Shown here piece after piece: positions 26,467 through 35,705 of a DNA stretch of 64,000 bases. The first letter of the stretch is position 1; each line of letters opens with the position of its first letter. The notes beneath the pieces were generated by a model, which ran no database searches, had not been told where the DNA came from, and worked only from the letters and a program-made list of their open reading frames with translations. A program made the translations under genes and the position numbers. The stretch is from Roseovarius mucosus DSM 17069 (GTDB lineage: Bacteria > Pseudomonadota > Alphaproteobacteria > Rhodobacterales > Rhodobacteraceae). Where the stretch lies: positions 1 through 64,000 of the forward strand of contig NZ_KN293978.2 in NCBI RefSeq assembly GCF_000768555.3, given 5' to 3'.

Positions 26467-27026
26467 TGGACATTCTACGGGCGCTTTTCGGCAGCGGTGC
26501 CAATATGGTGCGCGAAACCGCCGAGGTTTTCCGCGTCAATGCCGAGGCCGCCGATCAGCGCAGTGTCGAGACGCAGCGCGCGGCGCTGGAGCAGATGGCG
26601 GGCGAGTTTCGTCTGGAGAATCGGGGGCTGTTCGACCGGATCATCGACGGGTTGAACCGCATTCCGCGCCCGGCGATGGCACTTGGCACGATTGGTCTTT
26701 TCGTCGCGGCGATGGTTGATCCCCTATGGTTCGGCGAACGCATGGCGGGACTGGCGCTTGTGCCCGAGCCGCTCTGGTGGCTGTTGGGGGCGATTGTCAG
26801 TTTCTATTTCGGCGCGCGCTATCAGGCCAAGGGGCAACAGTTTCAACGCGCGATTGCCAGCACCATTGCCCGCGCCCCGCAGGTGGCACAGAGCATCCAG
26901 AGCTTGCGCAGCTTGCGTCCAACCAGCCCCGGAGTGGCCGATAGCAGCAATGATGCGCAGGTCGCGCTGAGCGCGCTAACCCCAACGGACAATCCTGCGT
27001 TGGCAGAGTGGCGGCGGCGTGGTTGA
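26460..27026 (+). CDS. Holin-like membrane protein
   Basis: The 188-residue protein has an amphipathic N-terminal region and at least two hydrophobic helices (about 65-85, AMALGTIGLFVAAMVDPLW, and about 96-117, EPLWWLLGAIVSFYFGARY). This matches three-helix holins found beside GH108 muramidases. It would open the inner membrane for the lysin. The 7-bp overlap with the muramidase gene shows they form one unit. Other phage genes are absent, so this is a domesticated pair. Confidence 0.75.
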   Translation: MVMDILRALFGSGANMVRETAEVFRVNAEAADQRSVETQRAALEQMAGEFRLENRGLFDRIIDGLNRIPRPAMALGTIGLFVAAMVDPLWFGERMAGLALVPEPLWWLLGAIVSFYFGARYQAKGQQFQRAIASTIARAPQVAQSIQSLRSLRPTSPGVADSSNDAQVALSALTPTDNPALAEWRRRG

Positions 27027-27101
27027 GCCCCGCGACAATGTGAACCGCACGCCGTGACGATTGCGATTGGCCGGGGCGTAGTCCTGTCCTATATTCAGGA
27101 C

Positions 27102-29066
27102 ATGATTACAGAACTCGGTCACTTCGCCCTCATCCTCGCCTTTCTGGTGGCCTGCGTTCAGGCCACTATTCCCCTGATAGGTGCCTATAAACGCTGGCCG
27201 GGTTGGATGGCGCTTGCCGAACCGGCGGCCACGATCCAATTTTTATTGACGGCTGTGGCCTTTGCCGCGCTGACATGGGCCTTTGTCACCTCGGATTTCT
27301 CGCTGCGTCTGGTGGTGCTCAACAGCCACACGGACAAGCCGATGCTCTACAAGGTCACAGGCGTTTGGGGCAATCACGAAGGCTCGATGCTCTTGTGGGT
27401 GCTCATTGTCACGCTCTTTGGTGCGGCGGTGGCGTGGTTCGGCTCCAATCTGCCGCCTTCACTGCGCGCGCGTGTTTTAAGCGTGCAGGCCATGGTAGGG
27501 GTGGCGTTCTTTGCCTTTATCCTGCTTACCTCCAACCCGTTTTTGCGCATGGCGGTGCCGCCCTTCAACGGGCAGGACCTGAACCCGCTCTTGCAGGACC
27601 CCGGTTTGGCGTTTCATCCGCCATTCCTCTATCTCGGCTATGTCGGTCTTTCGATGACCTTCTCCTTTGCCGTGGCGGCGCTGATAGAAGGGCGCGTGGA
27701 TGCCGCCTGGGGGCGGTGGGTGCGGCCCTATACGTTGGCGGCGTGGATTTTCCTGACCATCGGTATCGGTCTTGGCTCTTGGTGGGCCTATTACGAATTG
27801 GGTTGGGGCGGCTTCTGGTTCTGGGACCCGGTTGAGAACGCAAGCTTCATGCCATGGCTGATTGCCGCCGCCCTCTTGCATTCCGCGATTGTCGTGGAAA
27901 AGCGCGAGAGCCTGAAAAGCTGGACTATTCTTTTGGCGATTATCGCCTTCGGCTTTTCCATGGTGGGCGCGTTCATCACCCGCTCCGGTGTGCTGACGAG
28001 CGTGCATGCCTTTGCCACGGACCCTGAGCGCGGTGTGTTCCTTCTCGCCATCCTCGCGGTGTTCATGGCGGGCGCGCTCACGCTCTTTGCCGCACGTGCC
28101 GGCGTGATGCAGGCCAAGGGCGTGTTCAGCCTTGTCAGCCGCGAATCCGTTCTGGTGCTCAATAATCTCTTGCTGGCGGTGGCTTGTTTCGTGGTCTTTA
28201 TCGGCACGATCTGGCCGCTCATCGCCGAAATGCTGTTTGATCGCAAGCTTTCGGTGGGCGAGCCGTTTTTCAACGCGGCCTTCACGCCCTTCATGGTGGC
28301 GCTTGGCCTTATCCTGCCGGTGGGCGCGATGCTGCCATGGAAGCGCGCCACTTTGGGCCGGATCATCCGGCAATTGGCACCTGTCTTTGCGCTCGCCGTT
28401 GCAATTGGCGCTCTGGCTTGGGCGATGCAGACCGGCCGCTCGGCGCTTGGGCCCGTGGGGCTCTTTCTGGCGGCATGGTTGATCGGCGGGGCTGCTGTCG
28501 ATCTTTGGTCGCGCACCGGGCGTGGCGCCGGGCGGTTTGCCCGCCTGACACGGTTGCCGCGCGCCGATTGGGGCAAGGCGGTGGCACATGGCGGTCTGGG
28601 CGTGACCATGGCCGGCATTGCGGCGATGATGGCCTGGCAACAAGAGGATATTCGCATCCTCAAGATCGGTGAGCAGTTCGACATCGCAGGCTACACCCTG
28701 CGCCTCGACGAGGTTCACGACGAGCAAGGACCCAATTATTTTGCAACCATGTCGACCTTCACGCTGTCCAAGGACGGGCGCGAGATTTCGATCATGACAC
28801 CAGAAAAGCGCGAATATCCCGTGGCGCAGATGCCCACGACAGAGGCCGCGCTCGATAATGGCTTCCTGCGTGATATCTATGTTGTGATCGGCGATCCGCA
28901 GATCGGCGGAGGCTGGGCGGTGCGCAGCTATTACAAACCGCTGGCGAATTGGATCTGGGGTGGCTCTATCCTGATGGCGCTTGGCGGGGTTCTGTCACTC
29001 AGCGATCGGCGTTACCGCGTGGCCGCCGGGGCGCGCAAGGTACCGCACGGGGTGCCTGCGGAATGA
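27102..29066 (+). CDS. ccmF: Heme lyase CcmF
   Basis: CcmF is the inner-membrane heme lyase subunit that works with CcmH and CcmE to attach heme to apocytochromes c. The 654-residue polytopic protein has the WWD heme-handling domain GGFWFWDPVENASFMPWL (about residues 236-253) and many transmembrane helices. ATG 27102 is chosen because the family begins MITELGHFAL; the upstream start would add residues with no match. Its stop overlaps the ccmH start by 4 bp. Confidence 0.97.
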   Translation: MITELGHFALILAFLVACVQATIPLIGAYKRWPGWMALAEPAATIQFLLTAVAFAALTWAFVTSDFSLRLVVLNSHTDKPMLYKVTGVWGNHEGSMLLWVLIVTLFGAAVAWFGSNLPPSLRARVLSVQAMVGVAFFAFILLTSNPFLRMAVPPFNGQDLNPLLQDPGLAFHPPFLYLGYVGLSMTFSFAVAALIEGRVDAAWGRWVRPYTLAAWIFLTIGIGLGSWWAYYELGWGGFWFWDPVENASFMPWLIAAALLHSAIVVEKRESLKSWTILLAIIAFGFSMVGAFITRSGVLTSVHAFATDPERGVFLLAILAVFMAGALTLFAARAGVMQAKGVFSLVSRESVLVLNNLLLAVACFVVFIGTIWPLIAEMLFDRKLSVGEPFFNAAFTPFMVALGLILPVGAMLPWKRATLGRIIRQLAPVFALAVAIGALAWAMQTGRSALGPVGLFLAAWLIGGAAVDLWSRTGRGAGRFARLTRLPRADWGKAVAHGGLGVTMAGIAAMMAWQQEDIRILKIGEQFDIAGYTLRLDEVHDEQGPNYFATMSTFTLSKDGREISIMTPEKREYPVAQMPTTEAALDNGFLRDIYVVIGDPQIGGGWAVRSYYKPLANWIWGGSILMALGGVLSLSDRRYRVAAGARKVPHGVPAE

Positions 29067-29515
29067 AACGTCTGATCCTTGCGCTCTGCGTGATCGCTGC
29101 GCCGGTGTTTGCGGTCCAGCCTGATGAAATCCTGGATGATCCTGCGCTTGAGGCGCGGGCGCGGGATATTTCCTCGGGCTTGCGCTGTTTGGTCTGCCGG
29201 AATGAGAGCATTGACGATTCCAACGCGGAATTGGCCCGCGATCTGCGGCTTTTGGTGCGTGAGCGTCTGGTGGCAGGGGATACCAACGAAGAGGCGGTCG
29301 AATTCATCGTGGCGCGCTATGGTGAATATGTCCTGCTCAAGCCGCGTTCGGGCGGCGCCAATATGCTCTTGTGGTGGGCGGGACCACTCATGTTGGGGGC
29401 TGGCCTTTTGATCGGCGCAGTTTATCTGCGCGGCCGGGCACGCACGCCAGAGACCGAAGTTGCCCGGTTGAGCGAGGCCGAGGAAAACCGTCTGCGCGAA
29501 ATCCTCAAGGACTGA
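29063..29515 (+). CDS. ccmH: Cytochrome c maturation thiol oxidoreductase CcmH
   Basis: CcmH reduces the CXXCH cysteines of apocytochrome c. The 150-residue protein has a cleavable signal peptide (MKRLILALCVIAAPVFA), the redox motif LRCLVC (Cys42, Cys45) followed by RNESIDDSNA, and one C-terminal membrane helix (about 99-120). It overlaps ccmF (ATGA), so translation is coupled. Confidence 0.95.
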   Translation: MKRLILALCVIAAPVFAVQPDEILDDPALEARARDISSGLRCLVCRNESIDDSNAELARDLRLLVRERLVAGDTNEEAVEFIVARYGEYVLLKPRSGGANMLLWWAGPLMLGAGLLIGAVYLRGRARTPETEVARLSEAEENRLREILKD

Positions 29516-29587
29516 CGCGCGGTTTCGCTTGGCGCGGGGGGTGGTCTGGGGTTTGATGCCGAAAACCAGACCGAAAGGCCCGAATCC

Positions 29588-30367
29588 GTGAAAGACTATC
29601 AAACCATCACGCTAGACATCAGCGACGGCGTTGCGCTCCTCAGCCTTAACCGCGCCGACAAGATGAACGCGCTCAACACTCAAATGCGGGCCGAAATCAC
29701 CGATGCGATGATCCATGTGGGGCGCGTGGCGCGGGTCGTGGTTCTGACGGGTAAGGGCAAGGCGTTCTGCTCGGGGCAGGATCTGAGCGATGGGGGCAAT
29801 GCCACGACGCTCGATCTCGAACGGGTGCTGCGCGAGGAATATGTGCCGATGTTGCAGGCCATCACCGATTGCCCGGTGCCCACCGTCAGCGCCGTCAATG
29901 GGCCTGCGGCGGGGGCAGGGGCCAACCTGGCGCTGTCTGCGGATGTGGTGATTGCGACGGAGAGCGCCTATTTCCTCCAGGCCTTTGCTCGAATTGGCCT
30001 CATTCCCGATGCGGGCGGCACCTATGCGCTGCCGCGTCAGATGGGCATGGCCAAGGCGATGGGGGCGGCACTCTTTGCTGAACCGATTTCCGCCCGGCAG
30101 GCCAGCGATTGGGGTATGATCTGGGAGGCGGTGGCCGATGATGCGTTCGATGCCCATTGGCGGGCGCGGGCGGCAAAACTGGCTACGGGGCCCACGCAAA
30201 CCTATGGGGCGATCAAACAGGCGATCCGTGGCACATGGGACAACACGCTTGAGGCGCAATTGGATCTAGAGGCCAAATTGCAGGGCGCTTGCGGACAAAG
30301 CCGCGATTTCAAGGAGGGCGTGGTGGCCTTTCTGGAAAAACGCCCCCCGAGTTTCGAGGGGCGCTGA
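29588..30367 (+). CDS. Enoyl-CoA hydratase/isomerase family protein (PaaG-like)
   Basis: The 259-residue crotonase-fold protein has the oxyanion-hole motifs FCSGQDLSDGG (about 59-69) and NGPAAGAGANLALSADVVIA. The active-site segment GLIPDAGGTYALPRQMG has Asp where the crotonase Glu stands, as in PaaG-type 1,2-epoxyphenylacetyl-CoA isomerases. Start is GTG 29588. A weak hairpin (29543-29572) in the gap separates it from ccmH. A phenylacetate role is not proven, because no paa genes are adjacent. Confidence 0.85.
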   Translation: MKDYQTITLDISDGVALLSLNRADKMNALNTQMRAEITDAMIHVGRVARVVVLTGKGKAFCSGQDLSDGGNATTLDLERVLREEYVPMLQAITDCPVPTVSAVNGPAAGAGANLALSADVVIATESAYFLQAFARIGLIPDAGGTYALPRQMGMAKAMGAALFAEPISARQASDWGMIWEAVADDAFDAHWRARAAKLATGPTQTYGAIKQAIRGTWDNTLEAQLDLEAKLQGACGQSRDFKEGVVAFLEKRPPSFEGR

Positions 30368-30372
30368 CCCTG

Positions 30373-32616
30373 TTATGCGGCGGCGGCCGGTGCGCGCGCG
30401 ATAAGCGCGACATCGGCAGCGGTCAGCGTTGTGCCTGCGCCCAGCACTCGGGCCACCGCGATCCCATCCGCCAGAACGGTGACATCCCCGGCTGCGCTGG
30501 TCGTGAGGGTGATAACCGGCGGTACCGCATCGGCAGTGGCGGCCGTGTAGACATAAGCGATCTGATCATCGGCCCGGTCGAAATCGGTGATCGTGGCTAC
30601 ATCAGCACCGCTTCCCCATTCACCTAGCCAGAACTGATCTTCGCCCACGCCGCCCGTGGCCGTATCGTCCCCGCCGATGATAAGCACGTCGTTTTCACTG
30701 CCACCGAACAGACTGTCGTCGCCGCTTGTCTCTTCTGCAGGGCTACGCGCAATGTCATCGAGCAGGGCACGCGGTGCGGCAGGGTCGAGACCCTGCGCCG
30801 CGATGTCTGCGGCACTGCCTGATCCAATCTCGATATCAACCCCAACAATCAGGTCATTGCCCGAACTGCCGAACAGTACATCGCGCAAAGCACCTCCGAT
30901 CACGACGTCATCTCCGGCCTCGCCCCAAACGCTGTCCGAGCCGGTGCCCCCGTCGAGAACGTCATTGCCGCCGCCCCCGAAAACCTGATCATCGCCGCCA
31001 CGCGCGCCGACCACGTCATCGCCGTCCAATGCGCTGATTTCATCGCCGATCGAGCGCCCGGTGATCAGATCGTTGGCGCCGCTGCCTGTGATTTCATTGA
31101 GCGCGGTCGCACGTTCGACCAGCACAATCTCGGCGACTGTCAGGGTGCTGCCCGCACCCGCGACCTCGGCCACGGCCACGCCATCTGCAAGAATGATCGC
31201 GTCTCCGGCCGCGTTGGTGGATAGGGTGATCACAGGGGGCGTTTGCCCAACAGCTAGGGGGCTGTGGTAATAGACGATCTGATCCGCAGCAGGGTCATAA
31301 TCCGTGATCGTGGCCGTGTTCACACCGCCGATCCATTCCCCAAGCCAGAAGCTGTCATCCCCGGGTCCGCCGGTCGCGGTATCGTCGCCGCCAATCACCA
31401 GCACATCGTTGCCGCTGCCGCCCAAGAGGGTGTCATCGCCGCTGAGCTCGTCAGCCGGGGTTCTTGCCAGACCTTCAAGGATCGCTGCAGGTGATGCAGG
31501 ATCGAGGTTGAGCGCTGCGATGTCTGTGGCGCTGCCGGACCCAAGCGGAATGTCGAGCCCGAGAACAAGGTCATCACCGGCATTGCCCTGGAGGGAATCG
31601 CCGCCAGCACCGCCGATGACCACGTCATTGCCAACACCGCCCCAGACGACATCCGCAGCATTTCCACCAGAAACGATATCATTTCCATCCCCGGCAAAAA
31701 CCACGTCACGCCCGCCCGCAGCTGCGATCACATCGTTGCCCTCTTGGCCGGAAATCTCATCGCCAACGTTCCGTCCGTCGATGAGATCGGCCTCGCTTGT
31801 GCCCGTTATGATGTTAAGCCCGGTATCGGATGTGTCATCGCCTGCTCTCTCGACGAGGGTCACTGCCGAAGCGGTCAAAGTCGAGCCTGCACCGGTGACG
31901 ATCGCAACCACCTCGCCATCGACACTCAGCAAGGCGTTGCCGTCGTCATCCGGTGTCACACTGACTTGGGGCGCTGTTCCTGTGTTCACATAGCTGTATT
32001 CCAGAAAATCAGCGGCAGGGTCATAGTCGGTGATTGTGGCCACGCTTCCAGCTTCGATCCAGTCACCGATGATGAAGCTGTCTTCTGCTGCGCCGCCGGT
32101 GCCAACATCGCCGCCACCGAGAAAGAGCGCATCCTCTCCGTCGCCGCCAAGCAGGGTATCGGAGCCGTGTCGATCCTCGCCTTCGTCAGGAAACGAGGCA
32201 TCACCGATCAGACCGCGTTGCAGTAAATCGTCCAATTCGCCGGTGGTCTGGCTGCTCAGGCCGCGGTCGATCCCAACGAGCACATCATCGCCAACGCCGC
32301 CTTCAAGAACGTCGTTCCCGGTGCCTCCAATCAGAACATCATCCCCGCCGTCGCCCTCGAGCGTATCAGCGCCACTGCCGCCAAGAATGAGGTCAGTTCC
32401 GGTGCCTCCTTGAACGAGGTCATTTCCCCCGGCCGCCGACACGATATCGTCACCACCACGTGCCAATATATCGTCCGCGCCTGACGTTCCATCAACGGAG
32501 TCATCACCGGCTGTCCCGGTAATGCTGTCATCATCGTTGTCGTCATCCAATTCGTCGATAACGAATGCCGTCAGACCTACACTGGCCAAAAGACCGAGTA
32601 AAAGCAAACCACCCAT
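30373..32616 (-). CDS. RTX-type calcium-binding protein, three tandem modules
   Basis: The 747-residue protein has an N-terminal hydrophobic segment (GGLLLLGLLASVGLTAFVI) that looks like a membrane anchor, then a strongly acidic region of GGxGxD-type repeats, e.g. GGDGGDDVLIGGTGNDVLEG. The whole protein is built of three homologous modules of about 220-240 residues (about 30-245, 260-490, 497-740). Each has RTX nonapeptides, a FWLGEW-type block, a TITDYDPAADQI-type strand and an AGSTLT ending. RTX nonapeptides bind calcium and are usually secreted by type I systems with a C-terminal signal; here the anchor suggests cell-surface retention. Calcium-stabilised surface or adhesion structure is a guess; no type I exporter is adjacent. 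Confidence 0.8.
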   Translation of the reverse strand: MGGLLLLGLLASVGLTAFVIDELDDDNDDDSITGTAGDDSVDGTSGADDILARGGDDIVSAAGGNDLVQGGTGTDLILGGSGADTLEGDGGDDVLIGGTGNDVLEGGVGDDVLVGIDRGLSSQTTGELDDLLQRGLIGDASFPDEGEDRHGSDTLLGGDGEDALFLGGGDVGTGGAAEDSFIIGDWIEAGSVATITDYDPAADFLEYSYVNTGTAPQVSVTPDDDGNALLSVDGEVVAIVTGAGSTLTASAVTLVERAGDDTSDTGLNIITGTSEADLIDGRNVGDEISGQEGNDVIAAAGGRDVVFAGDGNDIVSGGNAADVVWGGVGNDVVIGGAGGDSLQGNAGDDLVLGLDIPLGSGSATDIAALNLDPASPAAILEGLARTPADELSGDDTLLGGSGNDVLVIGGDDTATGGPGDDSFWLGEWIGGVNTATITDYDPAADQIVYYHSPLAVGQTPPVITLSTNAAGDAIILADGVAVAEVAGAGSTLTVAEIVLVERATALNEITGSGANDLITGRSIGDEISALDGDDVVGARGGDDQVFGGGGNDVLDGGTGSDSVWGEAGDDVVIGGALRDVLFGSSGNDLIVGVDIEIGSGSAADIAAQGLDPAAPRALLDDIARSPAEETSGDDSLFGGSENDVLIIGGDDTATGGVGEDQFWLGEWGSGADVATITDFDRADDQIAYVYTAATADAVPPVITLTTSAAGDVTVLADGIAVARVLGAGTTLTAADVALIARAPAAAA

Positions 32617-32795
32617 AATTCAAAGTCCCCCCAGACCAATCAAAAACTCGCATCCGCGCATACATTCTCACACTCAAATACGTTCCAAATATGTTGAAAA
32701 TCAATCATAAACTCGGTTTCAATCGAGTTTCTGGCAGCATTGGAAACAATGTCAGGTCGCGGATGTGGATTGTTGTTGAAGGCTTTCCAAACAGA

Positions 32796-32819
32796 AACCC
32801 CGGCCTTTTAGCCGGGGTT
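32796..32819 (-). terminator. Intrinsic terminator of gltA
   Basis: On the minus strand the 9-bp stem AACCCCGGC/GCCGGGGTT is followed by TTCTGTTT, 21 bp past the gltA stop. It fits a Rho-independent terminator; the run to its left (32617-32795) is the promoter region of the RTX gene and has one further inverted repeat, AAACTCG/CGAGTTT at 32709-32730. Confidence 0.75.
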
Positions 32820-32840
32820 GGGGGCCGTGTGTTTGAGAGC

Positions 32841-34136
32841 TTAGCGCTTCTCGATGTCCACGTAATCGCGCAGCGTCGCCCCTTTGTAGAGCTGGCGAGG
32901 ACGGCCGATCTTGAGCTGCGGATCGGCGATCATTTCCTTCCACTGGGAAATCCAGCCGATGGTGCGGCTGACCGCGAAGATCGGCGTGAACATCGAGGTC
33001 GGAAAGCCCATCGCCTCGAGGATAATGCCCGAGTAGAAATCGACATTCGGAAACAGCTTCTTCTCCGCGAAATACGGATCAGCCAGCGCCTGACGCTCCA
33101 ATTCCTTGGCGACCTGAAGCGTCGGGTTGTTCTCGACGCCCAAGAGTTCCAGAACCTCATCGGCGGATTGCTTCATCACCTTGGCGCGCGGATCGAAATT
33201 CTTGTAGACCCGGTGGCCAAAGCCCATCAGACGGAAGGGATCGTCCTTGTCCTTGGCGCGGGCGATATATTCCGGGATACGATCCGGCGTACCGATTTCC
33301 TGCAACATCTCGAGACAGGCCTGATTGGCGCCGCCATGTGCCGGACCCCAGAGACAGGCGATGCCCGCCGCGACGCAGGCAAACGGATTGGCACCAGATG
33401 ACGAGGCCAGACGCACGGTCGAGGTCGAGGCATTCTGCTCGTGATCGGCATGGAGCGTGAAAATACGGTCCATCGCCCGGCTGAGGATCGGGTTGACGAC
33501 GTAATTCTCGGCAGGCACGGCAAAGCACATGCGCAGGAAGTTCGACGCGTAGTCGAGGTCATTGCGCGGATATTCGAACGGCTGGCCGATGGTGTATTTG
33601 AACGCCATCGCCGCAATGGTCGGCATCTTGGCGATAAGGCGGATCGAGGCGACTTCGCGCTGCCACGGATCGGCAATGTCGGTGCTGTCGTGATAGAACG
33701 CGCTGAGCGCGCCCACGACGCCCACCATGATCGCCATCGGATGCGCATCCCGGCGGAAGCCACGGAAGAGGAAGTGCATCTGTTCGTGGATCATGGTGTG
33801 ATTGGTCACGCGGCTCTCGAAATCCTCGAGCTGTGCGGGGCTGGGCAACTCGCCGTAGAGCAGCAGGTAGCACACTTCGAGATAGTGCGATTTCTCGGCC
33901 AACTGGTCGATCGGATAGCCGCGATGCAGCAACTCGCCCTTGTCACCGTCGATAAAGGTGATGGTGCTGTCACAGCTTGCCGTTGACGTATAGCCGGGAT
34001 CGTAGGTGAAGACGCCCGCGTCGGCATAGAGCTTGCGGATGTCGATCACATCCGGGCCCGCCGTGGGCGAGTGCATCGGCAATTCATAGGTCTTGCCGTC
34101 GATTTCCAGCTTTGCCACTCTTTTGACTTCCGACAT
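32841..34136 (-). CDS. gltA: Citrate synthase
   Basis: GltA condenses acetyl-CoA and oxaloacetate at the entrance of the TCA cycle. The 431-residue protein is of the type II, NADH-regulated hexameric length. Catalytic His and Asp motifs are seen in [15 protein letters not shown] and [19 protein letters not shown]. It is followed by a good terminator and preceded by gltX on the same strand 76 bp upstream. Confidence 0.98.
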   Translation of the reverse strand: MSEVKRVAKLEIDGKTYELPMHSPTAGPDVIDIRKLYADAGVFTYDPGYTSTASCDSTITFIDGDKGELLHRGYPIDQLAEKSHYLEVCYLLLYGELPSPAQLEDFESRVTNHTMIHEQMHFLFRGFRRDAHPMAIMVGVVGALSAFYHDSTDIADPWQREVASIRLIAKMPTIAAMAFKYTIGQPFEYPRNDLDYASNFLRMCFAVPAENYVVNPILSRAMDRIFTLHADHEQNASTSTVRLASSSGANPFACVAAGIACLWGPAHGGANQACLEMLQEIGTPDRIPEYIARAKDKDDPFRLMGFGHRVYKNFDPRAKVMKQSADEVLELLGVENNPTLQVAKELERQALADPYFAEKKLFPNVDFYSGIILEAMGFPTSMFTPIFAVSRTIGWISQWKEMIADPQLKIGRPRQLYKGATLRDYVDIEKR

Positions 34137-34212
34137 CAGGGGTCCTCCCTCTCAGCGCCCGCTTGCGCCATCTGCGCATCGAGCTGAATAAACGTAGTGC
34201 CATGCCAAGGGA

Positions 34213-35625
34213 TCATTCCCCCCCACAGGCCGCATCGGTCAACCGGGCGATGGTTTCGTCCCGCCCTAGGACCAGCATCATGTCGAACACACTGGGTGTC
34301 GCACTGCGGCCCGCCAGTGCCGCCCGGAGGGGGCCTGCCAGCTTGCCGAATTTCGTTCCATGGTCTTCGGCGAATTGGGTCGCCAGAGCCTCGATATCCT
34401 CACGCGTCCACGTAGCAGTTTGCAAGTGCGGCGTCAATTCTTTCAGTATACCACGGGATACTGTATCGAGATGCCCTGCGGCCTTCTCTTCGATCTGAAT
34501 TGGCCGCGTCGCAAGGATAAATGCAGCTTTATCAATCAGTTCCGGAAAGGTCTTGGCGCGTTCCTTGAGACAGTACATGCCGCGCGCAAAGAGCGTCAAT
34601 TTCTCGTCATTCAGCGCCGGCTGTCCGGTTGCCGCCAGAAACCCCTGCAATTCATGCAGCAGCGCAGCATCGTCCGCTGCGGCGATGTGCTGACCGCAGA
34701 GATTCTCGAGTTTCTTGAAGTCCAGACGCGCCGGGGATTTGCCGATTCCCTTGAGGTCGAACCAGGCCTGCGCCTGCGCATCGTCGAAGAATTCCGCATC
34801 GCCATGGCTCCAGCCGAGGCGCGCCAGATAGTTGCGTATCCCCGCCGCCGGATAGCCCATCTTCTGATATTCCTCGACGCCAAGCGCGCCATGGCGCTTG
34901 CTCAACTTCTTGCCATCGGGGCCGTGAATGAGCGGGATATGGGCATAAACCGGCAGGGGCCAGCCCATCGCCTGATAGATCATCATCTGGCGCGCGGCGT
35001 TGTTGAGGTGATCGTCGCCCCGGATGACATGGGTCACACCCATGTCGTGATCATCGACAGCCACGGCCAGCATATAGACCGGCGTGCCATCGCCGCGCAG
35101 CAGGACCATATCGTCGAGCTGATCGTTGCGGATGGTGACATCGCCCTGCACCTCGTCGCGGATCACGGTCACACCGTCACGGGGGGCCTTGATTCGGATG
35201 ACATAGGGCACACCCTCGGGGTGTTGATCGGGCGTCGCGTCGCGCCAGGGGCTTTGGAAAAGGGTCGAGCGGCCCTCGGCGCGTGCAGCCTCGCGGAAGG
35301 TTTCGATCTCGTCCTGCGTGGCAAAGCATTTATAGGCCATGCCCTCGGCCAGCAATTTGCGTGCCACCTCGGCGTGGCGGTCGGCGCGCTCGAACTGGCT
35401 GATCGCCTCGTCATCGTGGTCAAGGCCAAGCCAGGCCAACCCCTCCAGAATCGCTTGGGTCGCTTCTGGGGTCGAGCGCGCCCGGTCGGTATCCTCGATC
35501 CGCAGCAGGAACTTGCCGCCGCGACCACGGGCATAAAGCCAGTTGAACAGCGCTGTACGCGCCCCCCCGATGTGCAAATAGCCGGTGGGCGAAGGGGCAA
35601 AGCGGGTCACGACCTGTTGCGACAT
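34213..35625 (-). CDS. gltX: Glutamate--tRNA ligase
   Basis: The 470-residue class I synthetase charges tRNA-Glu (and tRNA-Gln in organisms with GatCAB). The HIGH motif is HIGG at 18-21 in [16 protein letters not shown], and the KMSKS variant is KLSKR. A second GltX copy is common in this group. Start ATG at 35625 diverges from comEC. Confidence 0.96.
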   Translation of the reverse strand: MSQQVVTRFAPSPTGYLHIGGARTALFNWLYARGRGGKFLLRIEDTDRARSTPEATQAILEGLAWLGLDHDDEAISQFERADRHAEVARKLLAEGMAYKCFATQDEIETFREAARAEGRSTLFQSPWRDATPDQHPEGVPYVIRIKAPRDGVTVIRDEVQGDVTIRNDQLDDMVLLRGDGTPVYMLAVAVDDHDMGVTHVIRGDDHLNNAARQMMIYQAMGWPLPVYAHIPLIHGPDGKKLSKRHGALGVEEYQKMGYPAAGIRNYLARLGWSHGDAEFFDDAQAQAWFDLKGIGKSPARLDFKKLENLCGQHIAAADDAALLHELQGFLAATGQPALNDEKLTLFARGMYCLKERAKTFPELIDKAAFILATRPIQIEEKAAGHLDTVSRGILKELTPHLQTATWTREDIEALATQFAEDHGTKFGKLAGPLRAALAGRSATPSVFDMMLVLGRDETIARLTDAACGGE

Positions 35626-35705
35626 GGGGAGAATTAACCTTTCGGTAACGATGATGCGGCTAGCGTTGGCGACTGTCTATCGGCCCGTCATGGGGGAAAC
35701 AAGCC

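Noticed and set aside
27477..28727. 416-codon minus-strand ORF.
   Set aside because: Antisense shadow of ccmF, no recognisable domain.
29543..29572. GGTCTGG/CCAGACC hairpin after ccmH as terminator.
   Set aside because: Loop of 16 bases and no T-run; at best a weak structure.
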